A program made the position numbers and the translations under genes. Below the pieces are notes generated by a model. It saw only the letters and a program-made list of their open reading frames with translations. It did no database searches and had not been told where the DNA came from. DNA of 64,000 bases from Magnolia sinica (taxonomy: Eukaryota; Streptophyta; Magnoliopsida; Magnoliales; Magnoliaceae), in contig NC_080588.1 in assembly GCF_029962835.1 (NCBI RefSeq), positions 63,884,001 to 63,948,000 on the forward strand, written 5' to 3'. This document shows positions 35,601-47,749 of this stretch, in pieces. Every line of letters begins with the position of its first letter. Within the stretch, counting starts at the first letter, position 1.

Positions 35601-36039
35601 TGCTCCCAACTTAATTACTAGGAAGAAATAGGCACAAGATGAACACAACCCTTTCATCTTTTACCAGGCCATCGTGATACATATGTGAAATCCACTCCAA
35701 CCATTAAATGTGTAATCCTATTTTGGGCCCCCAAGCAAAAAATACATGTTGACCTATGATTCAAGTGAGCAATATCGGTGGAAACATTCAGGAGAGAGAC
35801 ATCCACCTTATTTTTTTACAAGGCTCACCATAATGAGCATGCGAATACACTCTGAGTACTAGATGTCACGCCAAAAGCTAGACTTCAACCTTGAAAGGTA
35901 TGCCCTTACATAAAGGCACAAAGGATTGAAAAATCTTTACAGGTTGATCGAGAACGTTGCATCGGGCGGAGGTCCGGTATATGTATCAGAATCCACGTCT
36001 ACACATATGTGGCATACCCGCCTAGGCCACATGAGCGAG
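35601..36039. other. non-coding interval
   Basis: No gene seen. Scattered short matches to fold-back interiors only. Confidence 0.35.
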
Positions 36040-36250
36040 TACGGAATATGTGACCTTTAAATATGTTGGATGCATGGCAAATAAACATCACACTGGGCCC
36101 TAAGAAGTTTTCAACGGTGGGAATTCAATCCCTAGCCTTCAATTGCCTTTTTTTTAAGGCTCATGTCTTGAAATGATATGTCAAAATGGATAAACGGCTT
36201 GGATAAAACATATACATCATAGTGGGCCCCACAGATTCCCTGAAAGGACC
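36040..36250. repeat. fold-back element, right half only
   Basis: Runs from GGCAAATAAACATCACACTG to ACATATACATCATAGTGGGC. The matching left half is not recognisable upstream. Confidence 0.55.
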
Positions 36251-36275
36251 ATCCATCTCTAGCTAGGTCCTGTTG

Positions 36276-36802
36276 GGGAGTGAATTAAGTGAGACCCAGA
36301 TCCACTAAGGCATGGGACCCTAGTATGGGGTTCAAAGTGATGTATGTGCCTTAAATCCACACCGTCCAACCATTTTCAAAGCTTATTTTAGAGCGTGATC
36401 CCAAAAATTAAGCTGAATCAATTACTACGTGAACCACGCGACATAAAACAATCATGAATGAATCCCCACCATTAAAAACTTCATGGATTCCATCAGAATG
36501 TTTATTTACCATGCAACTTGTTGATAAGGTCATAAACACCTAGATGAAAAGGTCACACAAATATCATCTTGATCTAGAGCTTTTGTGGCCCAAATTATGT
36601 TTTTAATGGTCAATCATTACTATTTTTGTGCTATATATGATCCATCTGGAATTTGAAACTGTTTCTTTTTTTGGATCATGTCCGAAAATGAGCTTTCAGT
36701 ACAGATGGATGGCGCGGATTTAGTCACATACATCACAGTAAGCTCCACAATGAGGGGTCCCACCCACCTTGGTAGATCCAGGGTCTCACCTAATCCACTC
36801 CC
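36276..36802. repeat. fold-back element with 45-bp terminal inverted repeats
   Basis: 527 bp. GGGAGTGAATTAAGTGAGAC at the left matches the complement of the right end (GGGAGTGGATTAGGTGAGAC on the other strand), and similarity continues to GGGACCC. Flanks GTCCTGTTG and ATCCTGGTG agree at 7 of 9 positions and may be a decayed 9-bp target duplication. Confidence 0.8.
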
Positions 36803-37129
36803 ATCCTGGTGGGGGTGGTGGGGGTGGCACCCAATCCGTGCCTATTTGGAGCAGGCCGTTATGACGGCTGTTATAATGTTGTAGTGGAGTTTGGACCATA
36901 TGTTTAATGGAATACATGCCTACTTATTGCAGTATGACTTTAGCCTTTGAATGTGGACCGTTTTAATCCAACCCCTTATATGATTAGATAACACTGTTTA
37001 GCAACGCTTTCAATTGGATTATATCTCAATCCTTTGATAATTGGGCTCTTTAGCTTTGAACATGAATAGTCAATGTGACCTTTCTATGATCAAATGATTG
37101 AAATATCCAACATGGGTGCCGGAAAAGTT

Positions 37130-37320
37130 ACGGGCTCCACCATGGTTTATGTGTTTTAACCATGTTGTCCATCCATTTTACTAGCTCATTTTAGAACACG
37201 AGCCTTAAAATGAGGTGGATCAAAATCTCAAATGGAAATGGTGGTGATTGAATGCCCACTACTAAAAAGAGCTTCCTAGGGCCCATTGTATTGTTTATTT
37301 GCCATCAAACTTGCTAGATC
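37130..37320. repeat. fold-back element, left half only
   Basis: Typical left-arm series: CTCCACCATGGTTTATGTG, GTCCATCCATTTTACTAGC, GAATGCCCACTACTAAAAAG, TTGTTTATTTGCCATC. It stops near 37320. Confidence 0.6.
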
Positions 37321-37789
37321 TACCTCAAACTCATTGACCTCAATTGTTCATAAAACTCATTTTGCTTGATCATTTATAGAATGTGGACAAGTTGTATCCT
37401 ATGGTGATCTATTGAGCCTTTTGAACATTGTCTGCTTTCTTAGTAAGGGTCGGAGGGGTTATACTGACTTTTGTGCTTACTTTATGTTGGACCAACCTAA
37501 ATGGATTGCCCATATACTATCAAAATACATCCCAAATTTAATGATATTGGGTAGAAAAGGAATTAGGTTTGGCATTTGGTGCAACCTAGCGGGCCAGCTA
37601 ACAGTTAGCCACTTCCAATTTTTGTCAGCCAGTCTCGGGGTGACTCGGCTCCTTACTTGCCTCTATCTTCTATTTTGATAAAGTAGCTTTCGAGCTCCAT
37701 TTTTCAGACCCCGGGAAGGTCACCGCAATGGGCTAACAGGCAAAATGAAAAGAGGATCCAACAATCTTACCATAATAGCATAATATTGA
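37321..37789. other. non-coding interval
   Basis: No gene or clear element recognised. An 88-codon ORF at 37412-37678 has no recognisable domain. Confidence 0.35.
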
Positions 37790-38132
37790 AGATCGATGCT
37801 GATTAGGTGCATTAAATTTGTTGTTAAAACAAGATTTTTTATTCAATCAACAGTCTTGTCAATTCGATTGAGAAAATTTGAAAATAAAAGTTTACTCTCT
37901 GGACACTTTTGGATATTTTCGATTCAATCAACAGAGAGTGTCGATTCAATCGATGGGTCATCGATTGAACTCAATTCGATCAACAGTTCAATCAACGGTT
38001 CGCACAACTTCTGTGTTAAGTGCACAGTTTTGTTTTTAATAATATACGAGGGTTATGTAATCTGGGTTAATGAGATCGTGAGAGCTTGAGACACAAGGAT
38101 TTTGAGAGGGAGAAAGGTAAGGTTTTCACATT
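37790..38132 (+). mobile_element. LTR-type (probably copia) remnant, left piece
   Basis: A region rich in TCGATTCAATCGA motifs leads into GTGAGAGCTTGAGACACAAG and GAGAAAGGTAAGGTTTTCAC. It reads on, after the insertion, into TTTGTAAGTTGTTCTATC at 41254. The text looks like the LTR and leader of a copia element. No coding region remains, and the outer limits are approximate. Confidence 0.45.
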
Positions 38133-41119
38133 CTTAAATGCCCCGGATTTCGAGGGTCGAGTAATGTTCGACTCTTGAATTTCCTGGTGCCACTTATGCT
38201 TTGCGGATTTAACTAATTTGGGTTTCAGTTGATTGGTTTATGAACATTTGAAAAATTAAATGGTTCATGTGGCGTAAATTGAAATCAACTAACTAAATTA
38301 GAGCATGACTAAAAAAATGGTGTGTATACGCGTAGTGTATGGGACTGCATCCCAGCAAAATACATATAATCCAAAAGATGTACAAAATGTCCCTACCCTA
38401 CGGTCACATCGCTGGCCCTAGGGCAACTACAGAGGCCCGCCTAGGAGCTGGAAATATGAGAGCTCCTCCGAGTCTCTGGACGCCTCATCTAGCATGTCAG
38501 ACTCTGTGATACCTGCCTCTAAGATAGGGTCTGGTTTGTATTTTAAAAAACTGTTCCAGAGTACTGGGAGTAAGTGATCAACTCAGTAGTTCCATTAACA
38601 TCAAGTTACACAAGTTATCAAATCCACATGCACAATTAATGAAAAGCAATTTAAGCATACAGTCCCTAAAAACTTTTGTTAATGCACATGTATGTTATTA
38701 TGATATGATGCTTACCCTTGTCATCCAACACTCCCTCAAGCGACTCCATTTACACGTTCGCATATGACCAACACTCTCTCAATGCGACTTCAACTATTGA
38801 GTCGCCAACCTAACTAATACAATGCGACAATGATCATGTTAGCCAAAGGTTTAGTTATGTACGTTTGTCCAACAAGATTGGAAAAACTGAGGCACTCCCA
38901 CAAATAAACGCCCTAATCCAATCTCGAGGCCTAGCACGGCCATAACAGCCTTGTGCCTACAATCATTGATCTGTTTAGGTTTGTTACTCCCAGCTACACT
39001 CATACAAAAGGCGGGTTTGTAAACTGGATTGCTCGCGCTCACTATAAGGAGGCTCGTCACCCCAATGTATGCCGACAACTCGAGCATAGTGTCTCATACG
39101 ACCATACTCGGCTCTTGAGACTTATGGATCATGTCACTGACGATTGTAAGTGGGTGTTCCAAGGGCGTGGGGTGTCCCAGGTTCAAACAAGTGTGGTCAT
39201 ACATGGTGAACATACATGGTTGGCCAACTGGTGGACTAGTTCGACTTACTCAGGTGAACTACGGCGCAATCGGCACTGGATGCAAGCATCCCGTGTAGCC
39301 CAACTACTATCAGTTGTCCGTCCTCGGCCTAAATAAGTCGGATTGGCCCAGGGCAACCGATCCAGTAGGACTGCCCTTGTGAATTTTTCTGATTTGTTGT
39401 CCAACCCAATTAGCAATAGACTAAAATTATATAACATGTCACAAACAATTTTATTCAAGAATAGGCAACCAAGCTCATCAATATTTCAGGATATTGTAGC
39501 TAATATGGGCAAACAAATAGACATGTAAGTGCATTATTCAATTATCGCATAATTTACAACAACCAGATAGTTATGGACATGTATCAAGGGGGAAATGTAG
39601 AGCATATGTGCATAGAATTTCAATGAATCCAGTCTATTCTAGCATGCAATCAATGATCAACTATTCTAAGCAAAATTCACAAGTCATGGAGGGTATTATA
39701 CCTAAGAATTACTCATTGTTTAACATGCAATTCTTAATTTCACTATACAATCATTATTTATGATATAGGTTTGATAATTGAGAACTTAGAGGTAATGGTC
39801 CGTACCTAGGGGTGGTCCAACGATTCTCTAGTGCCGCTCCTAGGACACTGGCCAAACAATTGACGGATTGACGCCCTATGTCAAATAGGTTAGCTCGTAA
39901 GGGCGCATGTAACAGCCCACATGTCTCAGATTTTTGAAGGGAGCTAGAAGATTACCTTTTTATTGTTGCTAGGTCATTCCCTATGGCGAGGCGGAGTTGC
40001 AGGCTCTGACGTGGGTAGCGACAGCTAGGAAAACCCCCAAACCAACTCCCTAAAGAGCTCCCACCTTCTCTTTTTCCCTCTCCCTCATTCCTTTACAATT
40101 AAAAATTCAGATAAGAGTGAGAAAGTAAAATTTTAGGCCTTAAATAGTCTAGATTTTATGTTTAAATGGCCTTGGGGGCCCATTTTCTAACATACATGCC
40201 CTTAATGTGCTGAATTTTGACCCATAGGTTTTCTTCAGGGGCCCGTTGGCTCATCCGCGCCATAAGGCAGATACTCCATCATAGGATTGGCGATTGCTCC
40301 AAATTGAGCAGAGGTCGGATGCCTCAATCGACCACGGGGGTCCTACTTGCAATGGACAGTCGTCATTGATCGATCGGGGCCACAGTTATATGGATATAAG
40401 CAGAAAAATATCCTTAACTCATACATCGAGTTTGGTTGCGATTTAACGATCGGAAAGCCAAAACTTCGCAAAAGAGGGGAATGTGTATTTTACTTAAGTT
40501 TCAGATTTCAGTATAGGGGATTCGCATGTTACAGACACTTGGCTTCTGGCCCAAGTCGAGTCATTCTAAGAACTTTCTTGGTTTGTCACTCGCGATGGGC
40601 GTCAAACCCAATAATACAGAACTAGTGGTTCGCTAACGAGCAGTGTAAAGCTTGTTCGGATAATCAGGGCATTTCTGAAATGAAGTAGGTATCAAGATTT
40701 CTTATGCGCAATTATTAGAGTTTGGATTAACTATGTTCATAGTGTGGCTTATTCGCAATTAACGAAATAAAGATTCGGTCATGATCAATCTAAATTATTG
40801 GTTCTTAGGCTAAATGGGTAACTAGGTCGATTTGGTTTATTAATTAAGATTCGACCCATAGTTGTCTCGGCTTTATGTAGATCTTTATTTATTTGTGGTT
40901 GCCTTGATCACTTAGTGATAGGTCGGATAGACTTGAACCCTATACGAACAAATCACGAGACTAAACTCGATATTTAAGTGATCGGTCAAATTTGTTGGCT
41001 TTTTACAGTTGATTAATTTTATTTGTACGGTTCTTAATCAGTACCACCCACATATAGGCTCACTTCGACCATCAAAGGTCAGTAAGTGATGACGTAGGCT
41101 AGTTATAATATTAATATTA

Positions 41120-41201
<82 letters not shown>

Positions 41202-41253
41202 TAAGAATTTTTTTTTGGCAATTCAAAATAGAGAAAATTCAGGACGTTATACA
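38133..41253. mobile_element. large solo LTR, probably Ty3/gypsy chromovirus type, about 3.1 kb
   Basis: The two ends are inverted-complementary as in Tekay/Del-like LTRs: the left reads TTAAATGCCCCGGATTTCGA and the right GAAAATTCAGGACGTTATACA. No coding domain is present. The flanking pieces CACAT and TACAT may be a decayed target repeat. Orientation and exact limits are uncertain. The right 140 bp hold a long TA microsatellite. Confidence 0.5.
41119..41196. repeat. (TA)n microsatellite
   Basis: About 38 TA units with one G interruption. Apparent ORFs across it on both strands are simple-repeat artefacts (YIYIYI). Confidence 0.97.
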
Positions 41254-41470
41254 TTTGTAAGTTGTTCTATCTTTTGTAACTTTCTAAAAATAGTGGATTG
41301 TTCATTACTTGGTGTCGTGGTTAATTTCTTCCACAAGGGTTTTCCATGTAAAATCCGTGTTCTTTATAGTTGCATGAATTTTTCTTTCCTTATTGCATTG
41401 TGTGATTCTATTTGAAGTCACTTTCATGCCCAACAAGTTATTTTAGAGCTTGTTGTGTTCCCAACAGAAA
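41254..41470 (+). mobile_element. LTR-type (probably copia) remnant, right piece
   Basis: Continues the remnant at 37790-38132 (TTTGTAAGTTGTTCTATC, GGTGTCGTGGTTAATTTC, GGGTTTTCCATGTAAAATCC). Ends near 41470. Confidence 0.45.
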
Positions 41471-43676
41471 AAGTGTGTTCTCTTCGCTCCTCAAGTAACA
41501 CACACTGTAAACCATCCTCAACCTTTTTCATTTAGGTTCAACCCTCAATTGAGGTGGCAAAATCAATGGATTACATGGATAAAACACATACATTATGGTG
41601 GAGCCAACTGAGCTTTAAAAGCACCAAGGTTGGTACCGGAGGGGTCATGACCAGATCCTGAACCCAATTGGTCAGGCATGCCGCATCTATGGAAAGGCTC
41701 ATTGGCCATGAAAAAGACTACCACCCAAAAGTCAGAGTCTATGTGTAACATGCTAGCCTATAGCATAAGATACTGAGTTGGAGTAATACTGTCTAATAAT
41801 GGACACTACCAAACAGGAATAGTGAAATGGTAACAACTCATCTACCCTACTAGTGAAACAGATTAAAATAAATCCCATTCACAAAAAAATTTTGCTCATT
41901 ATAGATGGAGAATGACAAAAAATTCAAAGGTCTAGAAATCCCAACCACGAAAGTGGTGGATGACCCATGTAGAACAGGTCAAGGGCAGCTGTATAGCATA
42001 ATAGGATCAATGAAGTCAGGCCGGTGGTCCAATCTAAGGCAAAAACTTATATAACACGTATTATATCTTTTGATGGGTTTTAACTTTGTGAACAGTTATC
42101 ACAATCGTCATTATAAGATATCATTGTATAGCTAATTAATGACAAAGCTACTGCTTGCTTTGTTAATTATCTCAATACATTTCATAAAATATACCGTTTA
42201 AGGATAAAACTTCAGTTTGAAGTCAAATTTTATTATTTTTAACTTCACAACTTCAAGAATCAAATCCTATTTCAAAGCTTTATTTAAGTTATCTATGGAT
42301 AGATAATGAGGATGAATAGGTTTGATATTTTTTTTGTTTTTAATAAATTTATTAACTCAAATAGATTTACAATTATGGATAAAGAGAGGTAGGTGAATTA
42401 AGACTCTAAGACTTATATATGTCATATCAACTGTATTACAGAGAAAAACTCAATATTATCAATTTCATTTAAGTCTATGATTTGTTTTCCTCAATGAATT
42501 CAAGGTTTATTACAAAGGAAGCACGCGATCTCTCTTTTTCAACTCTTGCCATGTAAATAAGAAATGGATGGATGATCAGATTACACACACACACACGAAC
42601 ACGAAATGAGATGGTTAGATATTAATATTAGTATAATATTTTGCTACATATATGCACTATCAAAGCTGGCTAACAAATTAGATGGTCCAAATTGCCATAA
42701 ATGTAACCACATATAAACATTGCAGTTTAGTTAACTCTTCTTCAACCGACATTGTTCATTTTCTAACGGGTTGTAACCATCCATTATATAGGTATGCGAT
42801 GAGTAGAAGTTGCAACGGTGATGGGTTGGTTTAGGTCCGTTAAAAAAATTCTCACATGCCCAACTAGCTTAGGGCAAAGAACTATGGCCCAAACATAGCT
42901 TGTGACTCATTGCCCTTTTACTGACCCAACCACTAAAAATTCATAAAGGCCCAGCCCAACCTGACCCAACACACCCCAACTCAGGTTAAAGAATGCAACA
43001 TAGGACTCAAGACCTGACCCGATTAGTGAATGCATACATACATAATCACAAGATTGCATGTATAATTTATACTTATTATTATTTTTATTTTTATTTTTTT
43101 TTAGGTTGTGGGTTGGTTTGGGTCATTTGACCCAGCTCATATCCTATATGCATGGGTCCCAGACCGTCCATTTTATTGGACCCACAGTGGGGATTAGCCA
43201 GAACTCTTTAGGATCCGCATTTCTCTGTTTTAACTGTCCATGCATAGTCCATAGATGGAAGGCTAAGGCACACTCTAAACCGTGAGACTTTTTTTGAATC
43301 CCCCATCCAAGGTAGGGCCCATCAGATAAACAGTCTAGATCGTCAAAACATGAACCCCACTTGTATAGACTAGGGCATCAGCCATCAGTAGTTCATATCA
43401 TAATCCTTACTATGAAAAACCGCTGAATCCACCAGTCAATAGTGTTTCAACGTTAGCAGAAGTAACGACCATTATGACGGAAATAACAGTAACAGTGGGT
43501 GGCGTCTGCCATAACGCCGCTATAACGGCTTTGGATGCTTTTTATTGAGCGGAGCTACGGAGACCAAGACAAGCTCGAGTGTCACGCCGCTGGCATCACC
43601 AATTTGACTATTCCCAATCCTACATTTATAAACCGTGATAGTCTGTGATGAGACCGGTTCCTCTCCTCCAACGTTT
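41471..43676. other. non-coding interval
   Basis: No gene seen. A short right-arm fragment of the fold-back family is at about 41560-41610 (GGATAAAACACATACATTATGG). Confidence 0.4.
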
Positions 43677-44169
43677 GTAGAATAAGCTTGTCCTGCAACG
43701 TGGTGTGTGGGCCCCACTTAACGTTTGCATGACATATAAAACGTACGTCCATAAGATGTGGCTCTTAGACTTCATCCCATATCACAGAAATCTTCCGGAT
43801 GCAAAATATAGGTGGGGTACACAACAGGAAGCAGTTGGAATATGGATGCCAACCGTTAAAATATTCGAGATTGTGTTTGCGGCCCACCATATTTTTTATA
43901 TGATACTCGAATCCGTTCAGAAGATGTACCCCGCCAAGATGAATATATATATAAAAAAGTATAAGGCCATTCAAGAACTTAGACCACACCCCATGACTTT
44001 AGAGGTTCTAGGCATGATTTTACATGGCGTGGTCCGTTTGAATATTGGATCGGAATGATTTTTGGAATCAAAGGAAAACATGATGAGACGGACATGATGA
44101 ACAGATTAGATGTCATTTTCCCATCATGATGGATCCCACATACCACATTGTAGAATAAGCTTATTCTAC
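43677..44169. repeat. element with 39-bp terminal inverted repeats
   Basis: 493 bp. Left GTAGAATAAGCTTGTCCTGC continuing to GTGTGTGGGCCCC, right the inverse of GTAGAATAAGCTTATTCTAC continuing to GTATGTGGGATCC. The right end is a perfect 20-bp palindrome (44150-44169). Flanks CAACGTTT and CAACGTGG (6 of 8) may be a decayed duplication. The 117-codon ORF inside (43705-44058) shows no domain and is judged accidental. Confidence 0.75.
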
Positions 44170-44323
44170 CAACGTGGAACTGCCGTCTTCATTTATTACA
44201 TGGAGAAATAATTTGATACTCTAGCAAGTGGTGATGGATGATGCACAGCCACTTAGAAATTACTTGAGAAACTGCATACATGGTGTACAAGTAATTCAAA
44301 ATAAACAGTCCAAATTACAGGCA

Positions 44324-44615
44324 CCTTTTTAGATGTGTCATGAGCTAAAAATTATCTCTATCAATTATCCGACTATTAGATTACTGCGCATTTATTGGGC
44401 AGCTAAAAATGGAAATATCCAACGGCCTTATTTCAAACAATAACTATCCACAAATCAGAGATCCAGACCGTTCAACTAATTTGTGTTTTGAACTGTAGCT
44501 CTAGCAAGATAGTTACACAACTTATTCGGTTTAATTTGAGTTAAATATATGTCACGTATATCATATGTAAGTTCCTGCATATCAAGCACCATACTCAGTC
44601 AGAGTATCAAATCAA
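44324..44615. repeat. direct repeat A (292 bp) bracketing a Mutator-type element
   Basis: CCTTTTTAGATGTGTCATGA to GAGTATCAAATCAA. Matches 45216-45515 with about 10 percent difference by eye. It ends exactly at the left edge of the Mutator-type copy. Confidence 0.9.
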
Positions 44616-45217
44616 TGATTGGCTGGTGTACCACACACCAGCTATATAGCTGATGTATTGACGTCAGCAAGTTCTGTGGGTCCCATCATGATGTATGTGT
44701 TATATCTAAACCGTCCATCCATTTGGAGAGCTTGTCTTAAGGCTTGAGCCGAAAAATAAGACAGATATAAAGATCAATTGGACCACACTGAAACAAGCAG
44801 TGGGGGATTGAATGTCTACCATTGAAACCCTTTTGGGGGTCCCGGAAGTTTTGGGTCAATATGAATTTTTTTTCCTCTTAATCCATGTATTTGTGACCTT
44901 ATTAACAGATTGGATGGAAAATAAACGCTGTGGTGAGCCCTACGAAAATTTTTAACGGTGAAAATCATTATCCTCGCTGATATTTTTGGTGCGGTCCATT
45001 TGAGATTTTGATATGATTCATTTTTTTTCTAGTACTCTAAAATTATCTCTAAAAATGGATGAACGGTATGGATATAATAAATACATCATAGTGGGCCCAT
45101 GTAACTTTGATCTCCTTTGAATTACAACTTGAGAGCGTTGGCGCTCGTCTTCACACGACACGTATTTACACCACAGATATATAGCTGATTTGTGGTACAC
45201 CAGCCAATCCGCTTTCC
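44616..45217. mobile_element. Mutator-type element, second copy, left terminus truncated
   Basis: Same family as 24565-25195: TGATTGGCTGGTGTACCACA at the left and ACCAGCCAATCCGCTTTCC at the right. The first bases of the left terminal repeat (GGAAGCGG) are missing. No 9-bp duplication flanks it; 290-bp direct repeats do. Confidence 0.88.
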
Positions 45218-45515
45218 TTTTTAGATGTATCATGAGCTAAAAATTACCTCTATTAAATTATCCAACTATTAGATTACTGGGCATTTATCGGACAGTTAAA
45301 ATTGAAAATATCCAACAGCCTTATTTCTAAAAAAAAAAATTATCCACAAATCAGAGGTCGGGACCGTTCAACTAATTTGTGTATTGAACTGTAGCTCTAG
45401 CCAGGTAGTTACACAACTTAGTCAGTTTAATTTGAGTTAAATATATGTCACGTATATCATTAATTTCTACGTTCCTGCATATCAAGCGTCATACTCAGTC
45501 GGAGTATCAAATCAA
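45216..45515. repeat. direct repeat B (300 bp)
   Basis: CCTTTTTAGATGTATCATGA to GAGTATCAAATCAA, longer than A partly because of an A-run near 45330. Confidence 0.9.
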
Positions 45516-46492
45516 CTCCCTTTTAATATTATACACAGTCAATACAAGGGAAATAAACTCCACATCTCCAACATTCTCTACCGTTGAACGGTCGTATGTA
45601 AAGAAAGAGGGAGAAGGTTAAAAGTCAATGAAGTCCTCTTTTGCTTTTATTACAGCACTATAGATAAAGGTGTTTGATTTTTCCCGCCATATGCTTCTGT
45701 ATTATTTTAAGACGTAAAAAAAGGGTAATCATATGATACTTAGAAAGTGTAGGATACTTCATACGCAGGAACTTAAAAATTATACACGTCGCATTCATTA
45801 ACTCAAGCGAACCTGAACTAATTGTGGAACCCACTATCCCTAAGTGGTAATCCTAAAAATAAGATTGGTTGACCAATCCTAACTTCTAATTTGTCCACAC
45901 TTGTTTTTTGATCTAGGACCATTGGAAATATTTTTAAATTTCTAACCGTCCAATATATGTCCACCAATCCAATGCTTAAATAATCCAATCTGACTAATTT
46001 TTTGGTCATGATATATCTAAACTGTGACCCATAACTTGGACAGTTTAGTTTAATTTACTTCTAAGTCATGTATGCGATTTGTAAGTGCATGCTTATCATC
46101 CATACCTCCCTGCCAGAGTATTGAAGCTTTTTCTAAAAAAACCAAAAAGTGGACTAAGGCCTTTTTCAACACGGAGAGAAGGAAATGGTCGACTTGGTAG
46201 GCCACCATCTAAAACCATCTTATTCATCCAACGTTATTTTCCACCCTCTCTTCCACGTTTTCTTACCTTTCACATGTCTCTCTCTCCACCCATTTTCTTT
46301 GGGTGGGCCTCAACGTTTGAAAATAATAATTTTACAATCTTCGAATCGATACAGATCAAAGCAACTTTCATCGAGGCTTTTCTGTTCTGGTGTTGACATA
46401 AACCACCTTGAACAGGAGCAACTACATTCAAACTACTTTGCAATAACACTTTCATGGAACACTTGGAAATGTCTTATCCACACCAGCTTAGC
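45516..46492. other. non-coding interval
   Basis: No gene seen. Overlapping ORFs at 46085-46526 have no recognisable domain. Confidence 0.4.
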
Positions 46493-46501
46493 CATCCAAA
46501 T

Positions 46502-47196
46502 AGAATGGATTCTGATTGCAGTATAGTGCACACAGCACCGATGTTGGTACGTGCTCTATAGGCCTCACCATGATTCATGTGTTTTATCCACGCTGTCCAT
46601 TCATTTGGCCATGTCATTTTAGGGCATGAGCCTAAAAATGAGGCTCATCCAAATCTAGGTGGACCACACCATAGCAAATAGTGGTGATGGAAAGGCTACC
46701 ATTTAATACTTGTTGGGACTATAAAAGTTTGGATGAAGCTGATATGTGTGTTTTCCCTTCACCCAGTCTCTGTGACATTACAACAGGTTGGAGGGCAAAT
46801 ATGCATTACAACAGGTCTCTGTGACATTCACCTACTATTCCCTGTGACGTGATCCACCTGAGATTTGGACGTGCCTTGTTTTTTTGGGTCCTGTTTTTTT
46901 TTTTCCCCTTTAGTTAGCTTGTTAGTACACCCACTGTCAGTTCACACTTCACTTCACTGTTAGCCACCCCCACTAGGGAATCGATACCAAGAACTCTGAA
47001 ACCATGTATCTTTCACTCAATCCACCACCGGAGAATTAGATGTGCCTTGTTTTTGGGCTCATGTTCTCAAATGAGCTGCCAAAATGGAAGGACCCGGTGG
47101 ATAAAACATATACATCATAATGGGCCTGCAGGAGCTTTTCTAGCGTCACACGGCAGTGACATCCATGCTGTGTTGTACGCTGTGCTATCCTAAATC
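46502..47196. repeat. fold-back element flanked by CATCCAAAT
   Basis: Left GGATTCTGATTGCAGTATAG followed by CACACAGCACCGATG; right end is the inverse of GGATTTAGGATAGCACAGCG followed by CACAGCATGGATG. CATCCAAAT precedes (46493-46501) and follows (47197-47205). Interior has GCTGTCCATTCATTTGGCC and its decayed inverse. A short internal duplication (ACAACAGG, GTCTCTGTGACATT) is near 46766-46830. Confidence 0.75.
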
Positions 47197-47205
47197 CATC
47201 CAAAT

Positions 47206-47740
47206 GGATTCCGATTGGGTAGTGTAACACATAGCGGTGCTGAAAAATCTTTAGGGCCCCACCATAATTTACGTTTTTTAATCCAGGACGTTCATCCATT
47301 TTTTTCAGCTCATTTTATGGCATGAGCCAAAAATGAGACAGATCCAAATATCAGGGGGACTGCACCACAGAAAACAGTGGTGATTAAATTCCAACCATTA
47401 AAAACTTCCTGAGTCCCACTGTAATGTTTGTTTGCTATCCAATCCATCGAATAGGTCATACGGATCTTGATTAATTGAAAACACAAATATCAGCTTGATC
47501 CAAAACTTCTGTAGCCCTCAAGAAGTTTTAATGGTGGACGTTCAATCACCAGTGTTTCCTATGCGTGGTCCACCTGAGAATTCAATCTGCCTCATTTTTT
47601 TGCTTGATTGCATAAAATGAGCTGGTAAAATGGATGGACCGCGTGGATTAAACACATACATCTTGGTAGGGCCCACAAAGGTTTTCAAACAACACCATAC
47701 CCACATCAGTGCTGTGTGCTACACCACGCAATCCGAGTCC
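47206..47740. repeat. fold-back element, 535 bp, perfect 9-bp TSD CATCCAAAT
   Basis: Left GGATTCCGATTGGGTAGTGT, right the inverse of GGACTCGGATTGCGTGGTGT. CATCCAAAT flanks both sides exactly (47197-47205, 47741-47749). Both arms are well preserved; the centre is near 47450-47470. Confidence 0.9.
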
Positions 47741-47749
47741 CATCCAAAT

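Noticed and set aside
38953-39336. 127-codon ORF as a possible gene
   Set aside because: No recognised motif; located inside the large LTR-like insert.
37817-41258. TTTGT direct repeats as target duplication of a 3.4-kb TG...CA element
   Set aside because: The sequence between 37822 and 38132 reads as part of the flanking copia-like remnant, so the 5-bp match is probably chance in AT-rich DNA. The left border at about 38133 fits the complementary LTR ends better.
41038-41415. ORFs on both strands across the TA repeat (YIYIYI proteins)
   Set aside because: Pure simple-repeat translation with no domain or coding bias.
43705-44058. 117-codon ORF as a small gene
   Set aside because: Lies wholly inside a non-autonomous element with inverted ends and has no recognisable domain.
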